Below are positions 9,419-17,566 of a stretch of 64,000 nucleotides of DNA, one piece after another. This stretch comes from Gordonia rubripertincta. Lineage in GTDB: Bacteria; Actinomycetota; Actinomycetes; Mycobacteriales; Mycobacteriaceae. Made by a program: the position numbers and the translations under genes. The DNA is taken from positions 2,170,001 through 2,234,000 of the forward strand of contig NZ_CP136136.1 of assembly GCF_038024875.1 (NCBI RefSeq), given 5' to 3'. Every line of letters begins with the position of its first letter. Position 1 is the first letter of the stretch. The notes below the pieces were generated by a model that worked only from the letters and a program-made list of their open reading frames with translations, was not told where the DNA came from and did no database searches.

Positions 9419-9727
9419 TCAGGCCTTGGGCCGTGCGTCGAGCACGACCTCGAACTCGAGCAGATCGGCACCCGAGGCGACCGGCTTGGCACGCTCCCCG
9501 GCGTGCGCCTCGCGTGCCGGGCCCGATGCCCACGCCTGGAAGTCCTCCTCGGACTCCCACTGCGTCACCACGAAGTAGCGGTCGTCGCCCTTGACCGGGC
9601 GGAGCAGCTGGAACCCGAGGAATCCCTTGGAGCCGTCGACCGAGTGGGCCCGGTTGGCGAACCGCTTCTCCAGCTCGGGTCCGGCGCCCTCGGGAACGGT
9701 GATTGCATTGATCTTCACAACAGCCAT
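9419..9727 (-). CDS. mhuD: Haem-degrading monooxygenase MhuD
   Basis: A 102-residue antibiotic-biosynthesis-monooxygenase-fold protein, closely resembling M. tuberculosis MhuD (Rv3592). That enzyme cleaves haem to release iron and mycobilin. The functional residues of the family, N7, W66 and H75, are all present (KINAI, QAWASGP, EAHAGERA). The ferredoxin-like dimer core GFLGFQLLRPVKG is conserved. It is divergent from the hydrolase at 9811. Its -10 box TATGGT at 9734-9739 leaves only six bases before the ATG, so the mRNA is probably leaderless. The neighbourhood matches Rv3592-Rv3591c. Confidence 0.93.
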   Translation of the reverse strand: MAVVKINAITVPEGAGPELEKRFANRAHSVDGSKGFLGFQLLRPVKGDDRYFVVTQWESEEDFQAWASGPAREAHAGERAKPVASGADLLEFEVVLDARPKA

Positions 9728-9733
9728 GCGTCC

Positions 9734-9803
9734 ACCATAGGCGCTGCGAGTGCGGGCGTGACGGTGTTGCCCGACCCCGAAGGATCGTTCGGGCGGATAC
9801 AGT
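9734..9803. promoter_or_regulatory. Divergent leaderless promoters, mhuD and hydrolase
   Basis: On the minus strand TATGGT (9739-9734) ends six bases before the mhuD ATG. On the plus strand TACAGT (9798-9803) ends seven bases before the ATG at 9811. Neither gene has a Shine-Dalgarno sequence. Both fit leaderless transcription as known in mycobacteria. Confidence 0.6.
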
Positions 9804-9810
9804 TTCGGCC

Positions 9811-10638
9811 ATGTTCGACACCCACGCGATCGGCGAGATCGGGTTCCGTGACCACGGGGGTCCGGTGATCGTCGACGACGCCCGCGGCCCGCATGACGAC
9901 GGCGCGACGACGCGGCCGATCGTCCTGTTGCACGGGCTGATGGGGCGGGGGCGCACGTGGCGGCGACAGGTGCCGTGGCTGCGCCGGTACGGCCGGGTCT
10001 TCACCTACGACGCGGCCTTCCACACCGGCGCCGATGTCGAGGAACCGGACAGCGCAACGGAACTCGCCACCGAACGATTCGTCGCCGACCTCGCCGAGAT
10101 CCTCACCTGGATCGACCGCGGACCGGCGGTCCTCATCGGGCACTCGATGGGGGCACTGCACGCCTGGTGCACCGCCGCCGCCTATCCGGAACTCGTGGCG
10201 GCGCTCGTACTCGAGGACATGGCGCCAGACTTCCGCGGCCGGACCACCACCAACTGGACGCCCTGGTTCGAGTCCTGGCCCGAGCGTTTCGATTCCGTCG
10301 GCGGAGCGGTCGCGATGTTCGGTCCGGTGGCCGGCCGGTACTTCTACGAGGCGTTCGACGACGGACGGCTCCACGGACGGATTCCGTTGTGGGGCGCGAT
10401 CGCCGACGAGTGGGGCGTCCGCGATTTCTGGTCCGAGTGGGAAGAGGTCGAGGTGCCGTCGCTGGTGATCGAAGCCGAGTTCACGGTCACGCCGCCCGGC
10501 CAGATGCGCCGCATGTGCGAGGTCAACGAGTACGCGCAGTATCTACGGGTCGAGGGGGCCGGACACCTCGTTCACGATGACGCTCCACACGTGTATCGCG
10601 GTGCGGTGGAGGCGTTTCTGTCCGGGCTCGACACCTGA
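9811..10638 (+). CDS. Alpha/beta-hydrolase (Rv3591c-like)
   Basis: A 275-residue alpha/beta-hydrolase-fold enzyme. The oxyanion segment is LLHGLMG near 39-45. The nucleophile elbow GHSMGAL carries S112, and the C-terminal GAGHLVHDD carries the probable catalytic histidine. Its position next to mhuD matches Rv3591c in M. tuberculosis. The substrate (ester, lactone or similar) is unknown. The start is fixed by the -10 box TACAGT seven bases upstream. Confidence 0.9.
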   Translation: MFDTHAIGEIGFRDHGGPVIVDDARGPHDDGATTRPIVLLHGLMGRGRTWRRQVPWLRRYGRVFTYDAAFHTGADVEEPDSATELATERFVADLAEILTWIDRGPAVLIGHSMGALHAWCTAAAYPELVAALVLEDMAPDFRGRTTTNWTPWFESWPERFDSVGGAVAMFGPVAGRYFYEAFDDGRLHGRIPLWGAIADEWGVRDFWSEWEEVEVPSLVIEAEFTVTPPGQMRRMCEVNEYAQYLRVEGAGHLVHDDAPHVYRGAVEAFLSGLDT

Positions 10639-10645
10639 CACAGAT

Positions 10646-10677
10646 CGGGGCGCGCACGAGACCTCGTGCGCGCCCCG
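10646..10677. terminator. Hairpin terminator between convergent genes
   Basis: Perfect 15-bp arms (CGGGGCGCGCACGAG and its complement) are separated by two bases and followed by AAA. It serves the hydrolase and, read from the other side, the membrane-protein gene. Confidence 0.75.
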
Positions 10678-10693
10678 AAAGGGTGGACTGGGA

Positions 10694-11680
10694 TCAGGCG
10701 GGATCGGCGGGTGCGATCGGTGCGCCGTTGAGTCGACGCCAGCAGTGCACCAGGAACAGCTGGGCGACCGGGGCGGAGACGATCAGGCCGACGTAGCAGA
10801 CGAGTGCACCGACGAGGTTGATCGCGTAGGTGACCAGCAGTGCGATCAGTGAGTCGCCGACCTTCGACTTGGTCAGCTCGAAGGAGGTCTTCATCGCGTC
10901 GATCGGTGACAGGCCCTTGTCGATGGTCGCGACCACCGAGAACATCAGGAAGAACATCGCGATGAGGCCCGGGATGATGCAGAGTACGTAGCCGATGCCG
11001 GTGGCGATTCCGACCAGGATGGCGGTGCCGACGACCGCGCCGAAGCGGATCGGGGTCAGGAACGATGCCGCGGTGACGGGTTCACCGTTCGCGACGCGGA
11101 CCGCGCCGGAGGTGATGCTCGCCTGGATGTAGAGCATGCCCAGGAACAGCACCACGTAGATCAGGATCATGAAGAAGATGCCGCCCGCACCGAGCGTTGT
11201 CGTCTCGGTGGTGACGCCGTAGCCGTAGTCGACGGTCTCGGTGGTGCCGAAGATCGCGGTGCCGAAGATGGCCAGCGCAAGGACCACGGCCGCGAGCAGG
11301 AACACCGCCAGACCCGGCAGGATCATGGCGCCGACGTTGTTCTTGAACTTGTTGAAAGCCCAGGAGAACGCCTCGCCCACATCGACCTTGGTGCCCGGGG
11401 CGCCGGGGGCGCCGGGATATGCGCCCGCGCTGCCGTACTGCGGTGCACCCGGGGGCGGCGGAGGCGGTGCCTGGCCGTACTGCGGCTGTCCGTAATCGGG
11501 CTGCTGGCCGTACTGCGGCTGCTGCTGTCCGTAATCGGGCTGGCCGTACTGCGGCGGCTGCTGGCCGTACTGGGGCGGGGGCGGTGGCTGCTGCCCGTAC
11601 TGGGGCGGCTGCTGCCCGGGTTGTCCACCCGGCTGATTCGGGTCCGACGGCGGGACAGGAGGATACGGCGGCTGACTCAT
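10694..11680 (-). CDS. Pro/Gln/Tyr-rich membrane protein
   Basis: A 328-residue protein with two parts. The first 100 residues are low-complexity, built from QYGQQPP-like units with runs of proline. The rest holds about six hydrophobic segments of the type found in DUF975/glycerophosphodiesterase-membrane-domain proteins. The N-terminal tail is probably cytoplasmic and disordered. The ATG at 11680 is chosen over TTG 11698 and ATG 11692 because a -10 box TAATGT lies eight bases before it. Function unknown. It sits between the hydrolase and mutY, where M. tuberculosis has a PE_PGRS gene. Confidence 0.85.
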   Translation of the reverse strand: MSQPPYPPVPPSDPNQPGGQPGQQPPQYGQQPPPPPQYGQQPPQYGQPDYGQQQPQYGQQPDYGQPQYGQAPPPPPPGAPQYGSAGAYPGAPGAPGTKVDVGEAFSWAFNKFKNNVGAMILPGLAVFLLAAVVLALAIFGTAIFGTTETVDYGYGVTTETTTLGAGGIFFMILIYVVLFLGMLYIQASITSGAVRVANGEPVTAASFLTPIRFGAVVGTAILVGIATGIGYVLCIIPGLIAMFFLMFSVVATIDKGLSPIDAMKTSFELTKSKVGDSLIALLVTYAINLVGALVCYVGLIVSAPVAQLFLVHCWRRLNGAPIAPADPA

Positions 11681-11688
11681 GGATCGGG

Positions 11689-11694
11689 ACATTA
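11689..11694 (-). promoter_or_regulatory. -10 box TAATGT, leaderless start of the membrane protein
   Basis: TAATGT on the minus strand ends eight bases before the ATG at 11680. No ribosome binding site is present. Confidence 0.45.
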
Positions 11695-11847
11695 GCAACG
11701 ATCCGGGTCCAGCGGGAGACTATGCCCGAACGATCAAATGACTGGTCACCGACCTTGGCACGAATTATGTGTCCTGGTGGGCGGTTTTGCCGCCGAAGGT
11801 TCCGACCGATCCCGAGACCAGGCGGTGTCGGCGAGTGTCCGACGGCT

Positions 11848-12741
11848 TCAACCCTCGCCCGCAAGGCAATAGCGCCCGTCGGTGGTGATCTCCACGAGTC
11901 CGTCGACGAGAAGCGAGTCGAGCGCACGGTCTCGCTGGGCGGTGTCGCTCGTCCACACCACGTCGAGCTTCGACCGTTCCACCGACCCGTTGGTGCCGCG
12001 CAGTACGTCGAGCAGCAGGCCGCGGACCTGGCGGTCGGTGCCGGCGAACTTCTGGGTCTTCCGCGGTGGGCCGGTGTGTGCGGGGCGGCCGAGTCGTACC
12101 CAGGTGCAGCCCACGAGAGGGCAGTTGTCGCACTTGGGGTTTCGGGCCGTGCAGACCAGTGCGCCGAGTTCCATGAGTGCCGCGGAGAACCTCGGCGCAC
12201 TCCGGGAGTAGCCGGCGTCGGTAGACCGGGGGAGCAGTACTTCGGCGTCGTCGAGGTCGCGGCGGGACGGATTGCCCGGTTGCTCACGGCCGTGCACCGC
12301 CCGCGCGATCACACGACGGACGTTCGTGTCGACGACGGGGACGGCCTGACCGTAGGCGAAACAGGCGACCGCCCGCGCGGTGTAGTCGCCGATACCGGGC
12401 AGGGTCAACATCGTCTCGACGTCCTCGGGCACCCGGTCGTCGTGGTCGCGGGCGAGGACCTTCGAACACTCGTGAAGGCGGAGGGCGCGCCGCGGGTAAC
12501 CGAGCTTTCCCCAGGCCCGCAGGACCTCGCCGGCGGACTCGGCGGCCATCGCCGACGGCACGGGCCAGCGTGCGACCCACTCCCGCCACGGCTCGAGGAC
12601 CCGGGACACCGGGGTCTGCTGCAGCATGATCTCGCTGACGAGGATCTGCCAGCCGGAACAGGCCGGGTCTCGCCACGGCAGGTCGCGTTCATGGGTATCG
12701 AACCAACCGATCAATCGCTCGGGTGGCACACTATTGAGCAT
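11848..12741 (-). CDS. mutY: A/G-specific adenine DNA glycosylase
   Basis: Removes adenine mispaired with 8-oxoguanine in base-excision repair. From the ATG at 12741 (297 residues) the catalytic E37 (SEIMLQQT) and D138 (PVVDTN) fall at the same numbers as in E. coli MutY, which supports this start. The helix-hairpin-helix is LPGIGDYTARA. The 4Fe-4S motif is C-x6-C-x2-C-x5-C in CTARNPKCDNCPLVGC. The C-terminal domain is short, with a winged-helix look rather than a full NUDIX-like domain. The start codon overlaps that of canB on the other strand. Orthologous position to Rv3589. Confidence 0.95.
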   Translation of the reverse strand: MLNSVPPERLIGWFDTHERDLPWRDPACSGWQILVSEIMLQQTPVSRVLEPWREWVARWPVPSAMAAESAGEVLRAWGKLGYPRRALRLHECSKVLARDHDDRVPEDVETMLTLPGIGDYTARAVACFAYGQAVPVVDTNVRRVIARAVHGREQPGNPSRRDLDDAEVLLPRSTDAGYSRSAPRFSAALMELGALVCTARNPKCDNCPLVGCTWVRLGRPAHTGPPRKTQKFAGTDRQVRGLLLDVLRGTNGSVERSKLDVVWTSDTAQRDRALDSLLVDGLVEITTDGRYCLAGEG

Positions 12742-13390
12742 GATAGGAAAGACACCACGCGAGGCCTGGCGCATTCTGCGCGACGGAAACGACCGCTTTG
12801 TGGCCGGAGAATCTCAACATCCGAGCCAGGGTATCGAGGACCGGGCACGACTCGCCGACGGGCAGCACCCGCATGTGGTCCTGTTCGGCTGCGCGGACTC
12901 CCGTCTGGCCGCCGAGATCATCTTCGACCAGGGGCTCGGCGACATGTTCGTCGTCCGTACCGCCGGTCACGTCATCGACTCGGCGGTGATGGGTTCGCTC
13001 GAGTACGCCGTGGAGGTCCTCGAGGTGCCCCTCATCGTGCTCCTCGGCCATGACAGCTGTGGCGCGGTGAAGGCGACGCTCGACGCCCTCGATGATCTGC
13101 AGATCCCCGGCGGTTACATCCGCGACGTCGTCGAGCGGGTCACGCCGAGCATTCTCGCGGGGCGCAGCGAAGGCCTCACCCGGGTCGACGAGTTCGAGGC
13201 CCGTCACGTCGTCGAGACCGGACGCCTGCTCATGCAGCGCAGCCGGATCATCGCCGACCGCATCAGCACGGGCAAGCTGGCGATCGTCGGCCTGACCTAC
13301 AAGCTCAGCGACGGCCAGGTCAACCTGGAATCGGTGTACGGCGACATCGGTGAGAAGCCGGTGCAGACCGTGCAGGCCGAGAGCGCCTGA
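12740..13390 (+). CDS. canB: Beta-class carbonic anhydrase
   Basis: Interconverts CO2 and bicarbonate. The 216-residue protein shows the beta-class zinc site: C51 and D53 in FGCADSR, then H104 and C107 in LGHDSCGAV. It closely resembles M. tuberculosis Rv3588c and is next to mutY as there. An in-frame start further upstream would run through mutY, so the ATG at 12740 is preferred; it overlaps the mutY start codon on the opposite strand. A T-tailed hairpin follows. Confidence 0.95.
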   Translation: MIGKTPREAWRILRDGNDRFVAGESQHPSQGIEDRARLADGQHPHVVLFGCADSRLAAEIIFDQGLGDMFVVRTAGHVIDSAVMGSLEYAVEVLEVPLIVLLGHDSCGAVKATLDALDDLQIPGGYIRDVVERVTPSILAGRSEGLTRVDEFEARHVVETGRLLMQRSRIIADRISTGKLAIVGLTYKLSDGQVNLESVYGDIGEKPVQTVQAESA

Positions 13391-13400
13391 GTTATACCGG

Positions 13401-13455
13401 AGCGGCCCCGAACCTGAAGGCGAACTCTAGACTTTGCCTGTTCGGGGCCGCTTTT
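13401..13455 (+). terminator. Rho-independent terminator after canB
   Basis: AGCGGCCCCGAAC (13401-13413) pairs with 13440-13452. The 26-base loop can form a further AGGC/GCCT pairing. TTTT follows at 13452-13455. Confidence 0.8.
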
Positions 13456-13504
13456 CGGCCGCGACACGCCGACCGTGATCAACCGGAAGTCGAGATCCGG
13501 CCGT

Positions 13505-13510
13505 TAGCGT
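13505..13510 (+). promoter_or_regulatory. -10 box TAGCGT, leaderless start
   Basis: TAGCGT ends seven bases before the GTG at 13518 and selects that codon over the GTG at 13512. Confidence 0.5.
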
Positions 13511-13517
13511 TGTGTGC

Positions 13518-14288
13518 GTGATCGAACCCCAGGGCCCGCTGCCACCCGAGATCTACTGGCGACGACGCGTCGTCGCCGGGGGTGGCGCGCTGGTCGTCGT
13601 GGGGTTGGTCGTCGCTCTCATCGTCTGGATGACATCCGGCGGTGACGCGCCGCAGAACACCGCGGCCACCTCGTCGGTTCCCAGCAGTGCGGCTCCGTCC
13701 TCGGAGTCGGCACCGCCGTCGTCCGAGCCGCCCGCCGCCGGCGACGCCGGTGCCGGTGGTGCTCCGGGCGGCAACGCCCCCGCTGGTGCCGGAGTCCCGG
13801 GTGGTGCGTCCGCGGCGGCGTCCTCACCCCCGGAGTCGGCAAGCCCCGCGGGCGTGCCCGGTGGCCCTGCCGGCCCCAACCTCTGCCCGGATCAGGCGAT
13901 CTCGGTGGTCCTCTACACCGACAAGCCGACGTACACGATCGGCCAGCAGCCGGTCTTCACGATCGTCACCACGAACGCCGGCCTGTCCGACTGCACCCGC
14001 GATGTGGGCAAGGCCGCTCAGAACGTCATCGTTCGGACGCTCGACGGGTCGCGCACCCTGTGGTCGGCGCGGGACTGTTCGCCGATCGACACCGTGAACA
14101 ACGTCGTCCTCAAGCCTGCACAGCAGGCGAAGGACACGATCACCTGGTCGGGCACCACCAGCAGCCCCGGCTGTGAGCGTCCGCGGACACAAGTCCCCGC
14201 CGGTTCCTACTCGGCGATCGGCAAGATCGGGGAACGCGAGTCGTTCCCGATCACCTTCAACGTGGTCGCGCCCGCGCAAGAGCCCTGA
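13518..14288 (+). CDS. Single-pass membrane protein with extracytoplasmic domain (Rv3587c-like)
   Basis: 256 residues. A short cytoplasmic start with WRRR is followed by one membrane helix (about 18-40). A linker of roughly 85 residues made almost only of Ala, Ser, Pro and Gly follows. The C-terminal domain begins at NLCPDQAISVVLYTDK and contains four cysteines, probably two disulphides. Position between canB and disA matches Rv3587c. Function unknown. The linker suggests a domain held away from the membrane, within the cell wall. Confidence 0.85.
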   Translation: MIEPQGPLPPEIYWRRRVVAGGGALVVVGLVVALIVWMTSGGDAPQNTAATSSVPSSAAPSSESAPPSSEPPAAGDAGAGGAPGGNAPAGAGVPGGASAAASSPPESASPAGVPGGPAGPNLCPDQAISVVLYTDKPTYTIGQQPVFTIVTTNAGLSDCTRDVGKAAQNVIVRTLDGSRTLWSARDCSPIDTVNNVVLKPAQQAKDTITWSGTTSSPGCERPRTQVPAGSYSAIGKIGERESFPITFNVVAPAQEP

Positions 14289-14333
14289 TCGACCGAAAAG
14301 CCTGATCGTCTGGACCCCCGATTCGTCGGGGCT

Positions 14334-15419
14334 CTAGTCGTAGCGCTCGATGCTGGTCTCCGCGAGCCGCGACAGTCCTTCGCGGATGTGGCGCGCCCAG
14401 ATGCTGCCGATGCCCTCGACGGCCTGCAGATCGGCCGAGGTGCTCGCAAGCAGCGCCTGCAGGGTGCCGAAGCTGCGAACGAGCCGGTCCACGTGCGCGA
14501 ACTGCAGACGTGAGATGCGTGCGAGCAGCCGGTAGCCGCGCGGACTCATGGTGTTGTCCTGGGCGTCGATCGTCGTCGGGTAGCCGAAGGCGCCGGCGAG
14601 CTGGGTGAGATCGAGGAGATCGGCGTCGCTGAGTTCCTCGATGACCTCGAGTGCCTGTCGGACGTCTTCGGCGGTGGCGGGTTCGGGGCTGGCGAAGTAG
14701 TCGCGGACGAGCAGTTCTCGCATGGTGTCGTTGTCGCTGATGAGCTCTTCGAGCTGCAGGCTCACCTGTCGACCGTTGGTGCCCAGTTCGAGGACGTACT
14801 CCTCGATCTCCACCGATACCCGCCGCACCATCTCCATGCGCTGTGCGGTCGACATGGCGTCGCGCAGCAGCACGTAGTCCTCGATCTCGGCGCGCGACAA
14901 CGCGGCGATGACCTCGTCGAGACGTGCCTTGTACCGCTCCAGGGTGGCCAGGGCGACGTTCGCGCGCGACAGGATGGGGTCGGGGCTCTCGACGACACGA
15001 CGAGCGCCGTCGACGTAGACGCTGACAATCGACATCGAGGCACTGACCGAGATGACCGGGTGACCGGTCTGGATCGCGGTGCGTTCGGCGTTACGATGCC
15101 GGGTGCCCGATTCCTCGGTGGGGATCGAGGGGTCCGGCACGAGCTGGACGTTGGCGCGCACGATGCGCTTTCCGTCGGTGGACAGGACCACCGCGCCGTC
15201 CATCTTGGCGAGCTCACGCAGCCGGGTGGGGGCGAACTCGACGTCGAGATGGAAACCGCCGTCGCAGATCTTTTCGACGTCGGAGTCGTGCCCCAGCACG
15301 ATCAGGGCGCCCGTACCGCCACGCAGGATCCGCTCCAGGCCGTCGCGTAGCGGGGTGCCCGGCGCGACGCGCGCCAACGTCTCACGCGCGAGCTCGGACT
15401 TCACCACTTCGGCAACCAT
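14334..15419 (-). CDS. disA: DNA integrity scanning protein, diadenylate cyclase
   Basis: Makes the second messenger c-di-AMP from two ATP and scans DNA for branched structures. From the ATG at 15419 the 361-residue protein has the cyclase motifs DGA at 74-76 and RHR at 107-109. A central helical spine and a C-terminal helix-hairpin-helix domain (LQAVEGIGSIWARHIREGL) follow. A strong GGGGAG ribosome binding site precedes this start, eight codons inside the longest frame. Orthologous position to Rv3586. Confidence 0.96.
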   Translation of the reverse strand: MVAEVVKSELARETLARVAPGTPLRDGLERILRGGTGALIVLGHDSDVEKICDGGFHLDVEFAPTRLRELAKMDGAVVLSTDGKRIVRANVQLVPDPSIPTEESGTRHRNAERTAIQTGHPVISVSASMSIVSVYVDGARRVVESPDPILSRANVALATLERYKARLDEVIAALSRAEIEDYVLLRDAMSTAQRMEMVRRVSVEIEEYVLELGTNGRQVSLQLEELISDNDTMRELLVRDYFASPEPATAEDVRQALEVIEELSDADLLDLTQLAGAFGYPTTIDAQDNTMSPRGYRLLARISRLQFAHVDRLVRSFGTLQALLASTSADLQAVEGIGSIWARHIREGLSRLAETSIERYD

Positions 15420-15489
15420 GTCTCCCCTTCGGCTCCGGGACACCCCCGGGCGGACGACGCCCGTCGAAGCAGGTCGTCACAACGGTGAC

Positions 15490-15495
15490 TAGGGT
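15490..15495 (+). promoter_or_regulatory. -10 box TAGGGT, leaderless start
   Basis: TAGGGT ends eight bases before the GTG at 15504; no Shine-Dalgarno is evident. Confidence 0.45.
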
Positions 15496-15503
15496 ACCGG
15501 GAT

Positions 15504-16055
15504 GTGAAGAGCAGCAGTTTTGTGGTGCCCGACGAGCTCGACGTGCTCGAGCGCCACCCGAAGACCTCCGCGCCGGGTGAACTCATGCGCCCGCACAACT
15601 CGACGTGCTTCGGCTGTGGGGGGGACTCGCCGCGGGGCCTGCGCATACCGATGTACGCGGGCGAGGGCTTCACCGTGGACGCGCAGATGCCGGTCGAGCA
15701 GTGGATGGAGGGCGGGCCCGGCGTGATCCACGGGGGCATCCTGTCCAGCGCGTTCGACGACGTGATGGGGATGCTTCCACGGCTTCTGGGTCCTCCCGGC
15801 GTCACCGTGCACCTGCAGGTCGACTTCCTGAAGCCGATCCCGGTCGGCGAGACCCTGCAGATCCATGCGGCGATCCTCGGCAAGCAGCGACGCAAGATCT
15901 ACACCGAGGGGCTCGCGCACCTCGGCGATCCTGACCGTCCGGTCGCCCGGGCGAACGGGGTCTTCGTGACGATCGACGTGGTGGAGCACTACGCCGACCA
16001 CGTCAAGAACAGCGCGAAGGCGGAGGAGTACCTGTCGGGGCGGCCGCACCTCTGA
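15504..16055 (+). CDS. Hotdog-fold acyl-CoA thioesterase (PaaI/4HBT type)
   Basis: A 183-residue single hotdog domain. HNSTCFGCGGDSPRGLRI and PGVIHGGILSSAFDDVMGM (each quoted as short motifs) match the PaaI-type family, where HGG and the following acidic residue sit in the active site. It would hydrolyse acyl-CoA thioesters; the substrate is unknown. It is divergent from disA and convergent with radA. The GTG start follows a -10 box by eight bases. A 19-bp tandem duplication spans its stop codon. Confidence 0.85.
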   Translation: MKSSSFVVPDELDVLERHPKTSAPGELMRPHNSTCFGCGGDSPRGLRIPMYAGEGFTVDAQMPVEQWMEGGPGVIHGGILSSAFDDVMGMLPRLLGPPGVTVHLQVDFLKPIPVGETLQIHAAILGKQRRKIYTEGLAHLGDPDRPVARANGVFVTIDVVEHYADHVKNSAKAEEYLSGRPHL

Positions 16056-16078
16056 CGGGCGGCCGCACCTCTGACGGG
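16041..16078. repeat. 19-bp perfect tandem duplication over a stop codon
   Basis: CGGCCGCACCTCTGACGGG occurs twice head to tail (16041-16059 and 16060-16078). The first copy contains the end and TGA of the thioesterase gene. This looks like recent replication slippage. Confidence 0.9.
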
Positions 16079-16101
16079 CTGACGCGGGTCGGGCGGGCGG
16101 G

Positions 16102-17481
16102 TCAGAACGGCGCGTCCACCGGGTCGGAATCGCGAAGGTGGACGGCGTCGCCGAGGTTGGCGACCCGGAGGAGGCGGATGCCCTTCGGCAGTTCCTCATC
16201 GGTGGCCGCCGGGATGATCGCCTCGCGGAACCCGAGTCGCTTGGCCTCTGCCAGGCGTCGTGCGACCGCCGAGACCCGACGGATCTCGCCGCCGAGCCCG
16301 ACCTCGCCGATGACGACGGTCGACTGGGGGACCGGACGTTGGGTCAGGGTCGAATAGACCGAGAGCGCGATCGCGAGGTCGGCGGCGGGTTCGGTCACGC
16401 GCATGCCGCCGACCGTCGACAGGTAGACCTCCGACTTGCCGAGTTCCTTCCGGCCGGCGCGCGCCTGCAGGACGGCGAGGACCATCGCCACCCGGTTGAA
16501 GTCGAGACCGGAAACCGCCCGACGGGGGTTGGACATCTCGGTCCCGTTGGCGAGCGCCTGGACCTCGCCGACGAGCGCCCGCTTGCCGTCCATCGTCACC
16601 ATCGTGACGCTGCCGCTGACGTCCGAATCTCGTTGGTGCAGAAAGATTCCGGAAGGATCGGGTACCTGGTGGATACCGTCGTCGCGCTGTTCGAAGCAGC
16701 CGACCTCGTCGGCGGCGCCGAAGCGGTTCTTCACGCCGCGGACCATCCGCAGCGTCGAGTGCTTGTCGCCCTCGAAGGCGAGTACGACGTCCACGAGGTG
16801 CTCGAGTGAACGCGGGCCCGCGACGGCGCCCTCCTTGGTCACGTGGCCGACCAGGATCACCGCGATGCCCCGGTTCTTGGCCAGCGACACCAATGCGGTG
16901 GTGACCGCGCGGATCTGCGTCACGCCGCCGGTGACGCCGTCGGCGCCGGACGCGACGACGGTCTGGACCGAGTCGATGATCATGAGCGACGGTCGCACGG
17001 TGTCGACGTGGCCGAGGATGGTCGCGAGATCGGTCTCGGCAGCGAGATAGACGTTGGGGTGCACCGCACCGGTGCGCTCGGCGCGCATGCGCACCTGTCC
17101 GGCCGACTCCTCGCCGGTGATGTACAGCGCGACGCGATCCTTGGCGGCCCAGTGCTTGACCGTCTCGAGCAGCAGCGTCGACTTGCCGACGCCGGGCTCG
17201 CCGGCGAGCAGGATCACCGATCCCGGGACGACGCCGCGCCCGAGGACGCGGTCGAGTTCGCCGATGCCCGTGGGCACCGCTGCCGACGATTCCGCGTCGA
17301 CCTCGGTGATGCGCAGGGCCGGGCTCGACGGCGCAACAGCCGCGGTGGCCCGGGAGGACGTGGGTGTGCCGGCGACCTCGTCGATCGATCCCCATTCACC
17401 GCATTCGGGGCAGCGTCCGACCCACTTGGCGACCTGGTGACCGCATCCGGTGCAGCGATACGAGGATTTGGGTTTTGCCAC
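16102..17481 (-). CDS. radA: DNA repair protein RadA
   Basis: RecA-like branch-migration ATPase of homologous recombination. The 459-residue protein has a zinc finger (C10, C13, C24, C27), Walker A GEPGVGKST at 94-102, the RadA-specific KNRFG motif in VKNRFGAADEVG, and a Lon-protease-like C-terminal domain (SGSGPx-type fold region near VIGEVGLGGEIR). The GTG at 17481 is six bases from a -10 box TAGGCT. Orthologous position to Rv3585, next to lpqE. Confidence 0.96.
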   Translation of the reverse strand: MAKPKSSYRCTGCGHQVAKWVGRCPECGEWGSIDEVAGTPTSSRATAAVAPSSPALRITEVDAESSAAVPTGIGELDRVLGRGVVPGSVILLAGEPGVGKSTLLLETVKHWAAKDRVALYITGEESAGQVRMRAERTGAVHPNVYLAAETDLATILGHVDTVRPSLMIIDSVQTVVASGADGVTGGVTQIRAVTTALVSLAKNRGIAVILVGHVTKEGAVAGPRSLEHLVDVVLAFEGDKHSTLRMVRGVKNRFGAADEVGCFEQRDDGIHQVPDPSGIFLHQRDSDVSGSVTMVTMDGKRALVGEVQALANGTEMSNPRRAVSGLDFNRVAMVLAVLQARAGRKELGKSEVYLSTVGGMRVTEPAADLAIALSVYSTLTQRPVPQSTVVIGEVGLGGEIRRVSAVARRLAEAKRLGFREAIIPAATDEELPKGIRLLRVANLGDAVHLRDSDPVDAPF

Positions 17482-17487
17482 CCGGTC

Positions 17488-17493
17488 AGCCTA
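17488..17493 (-). promoter_or_regulatory. -10 box TAGGCT, leaderless start of radA
   Basis: TAGGCT on the minus strand ends six bases before the radA GTG. Confidence 0.5.
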
Positions 17494-17566
17494 AGCGGGG
17501 GGACCGACAGAACAGACGAGGCCCGGCGGATGCCGGGCCTCGTCGTGCGTCTTCAGGGGAAGGGGG

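Noticed and set aside
11430..11640. Tandem repeats of about 12-24 bases
   Set aside because: They encode the QYGQQPP-like N-terminus of the membrane protein; unit lengths are irregular and in frame, so protein low complexity explains them.
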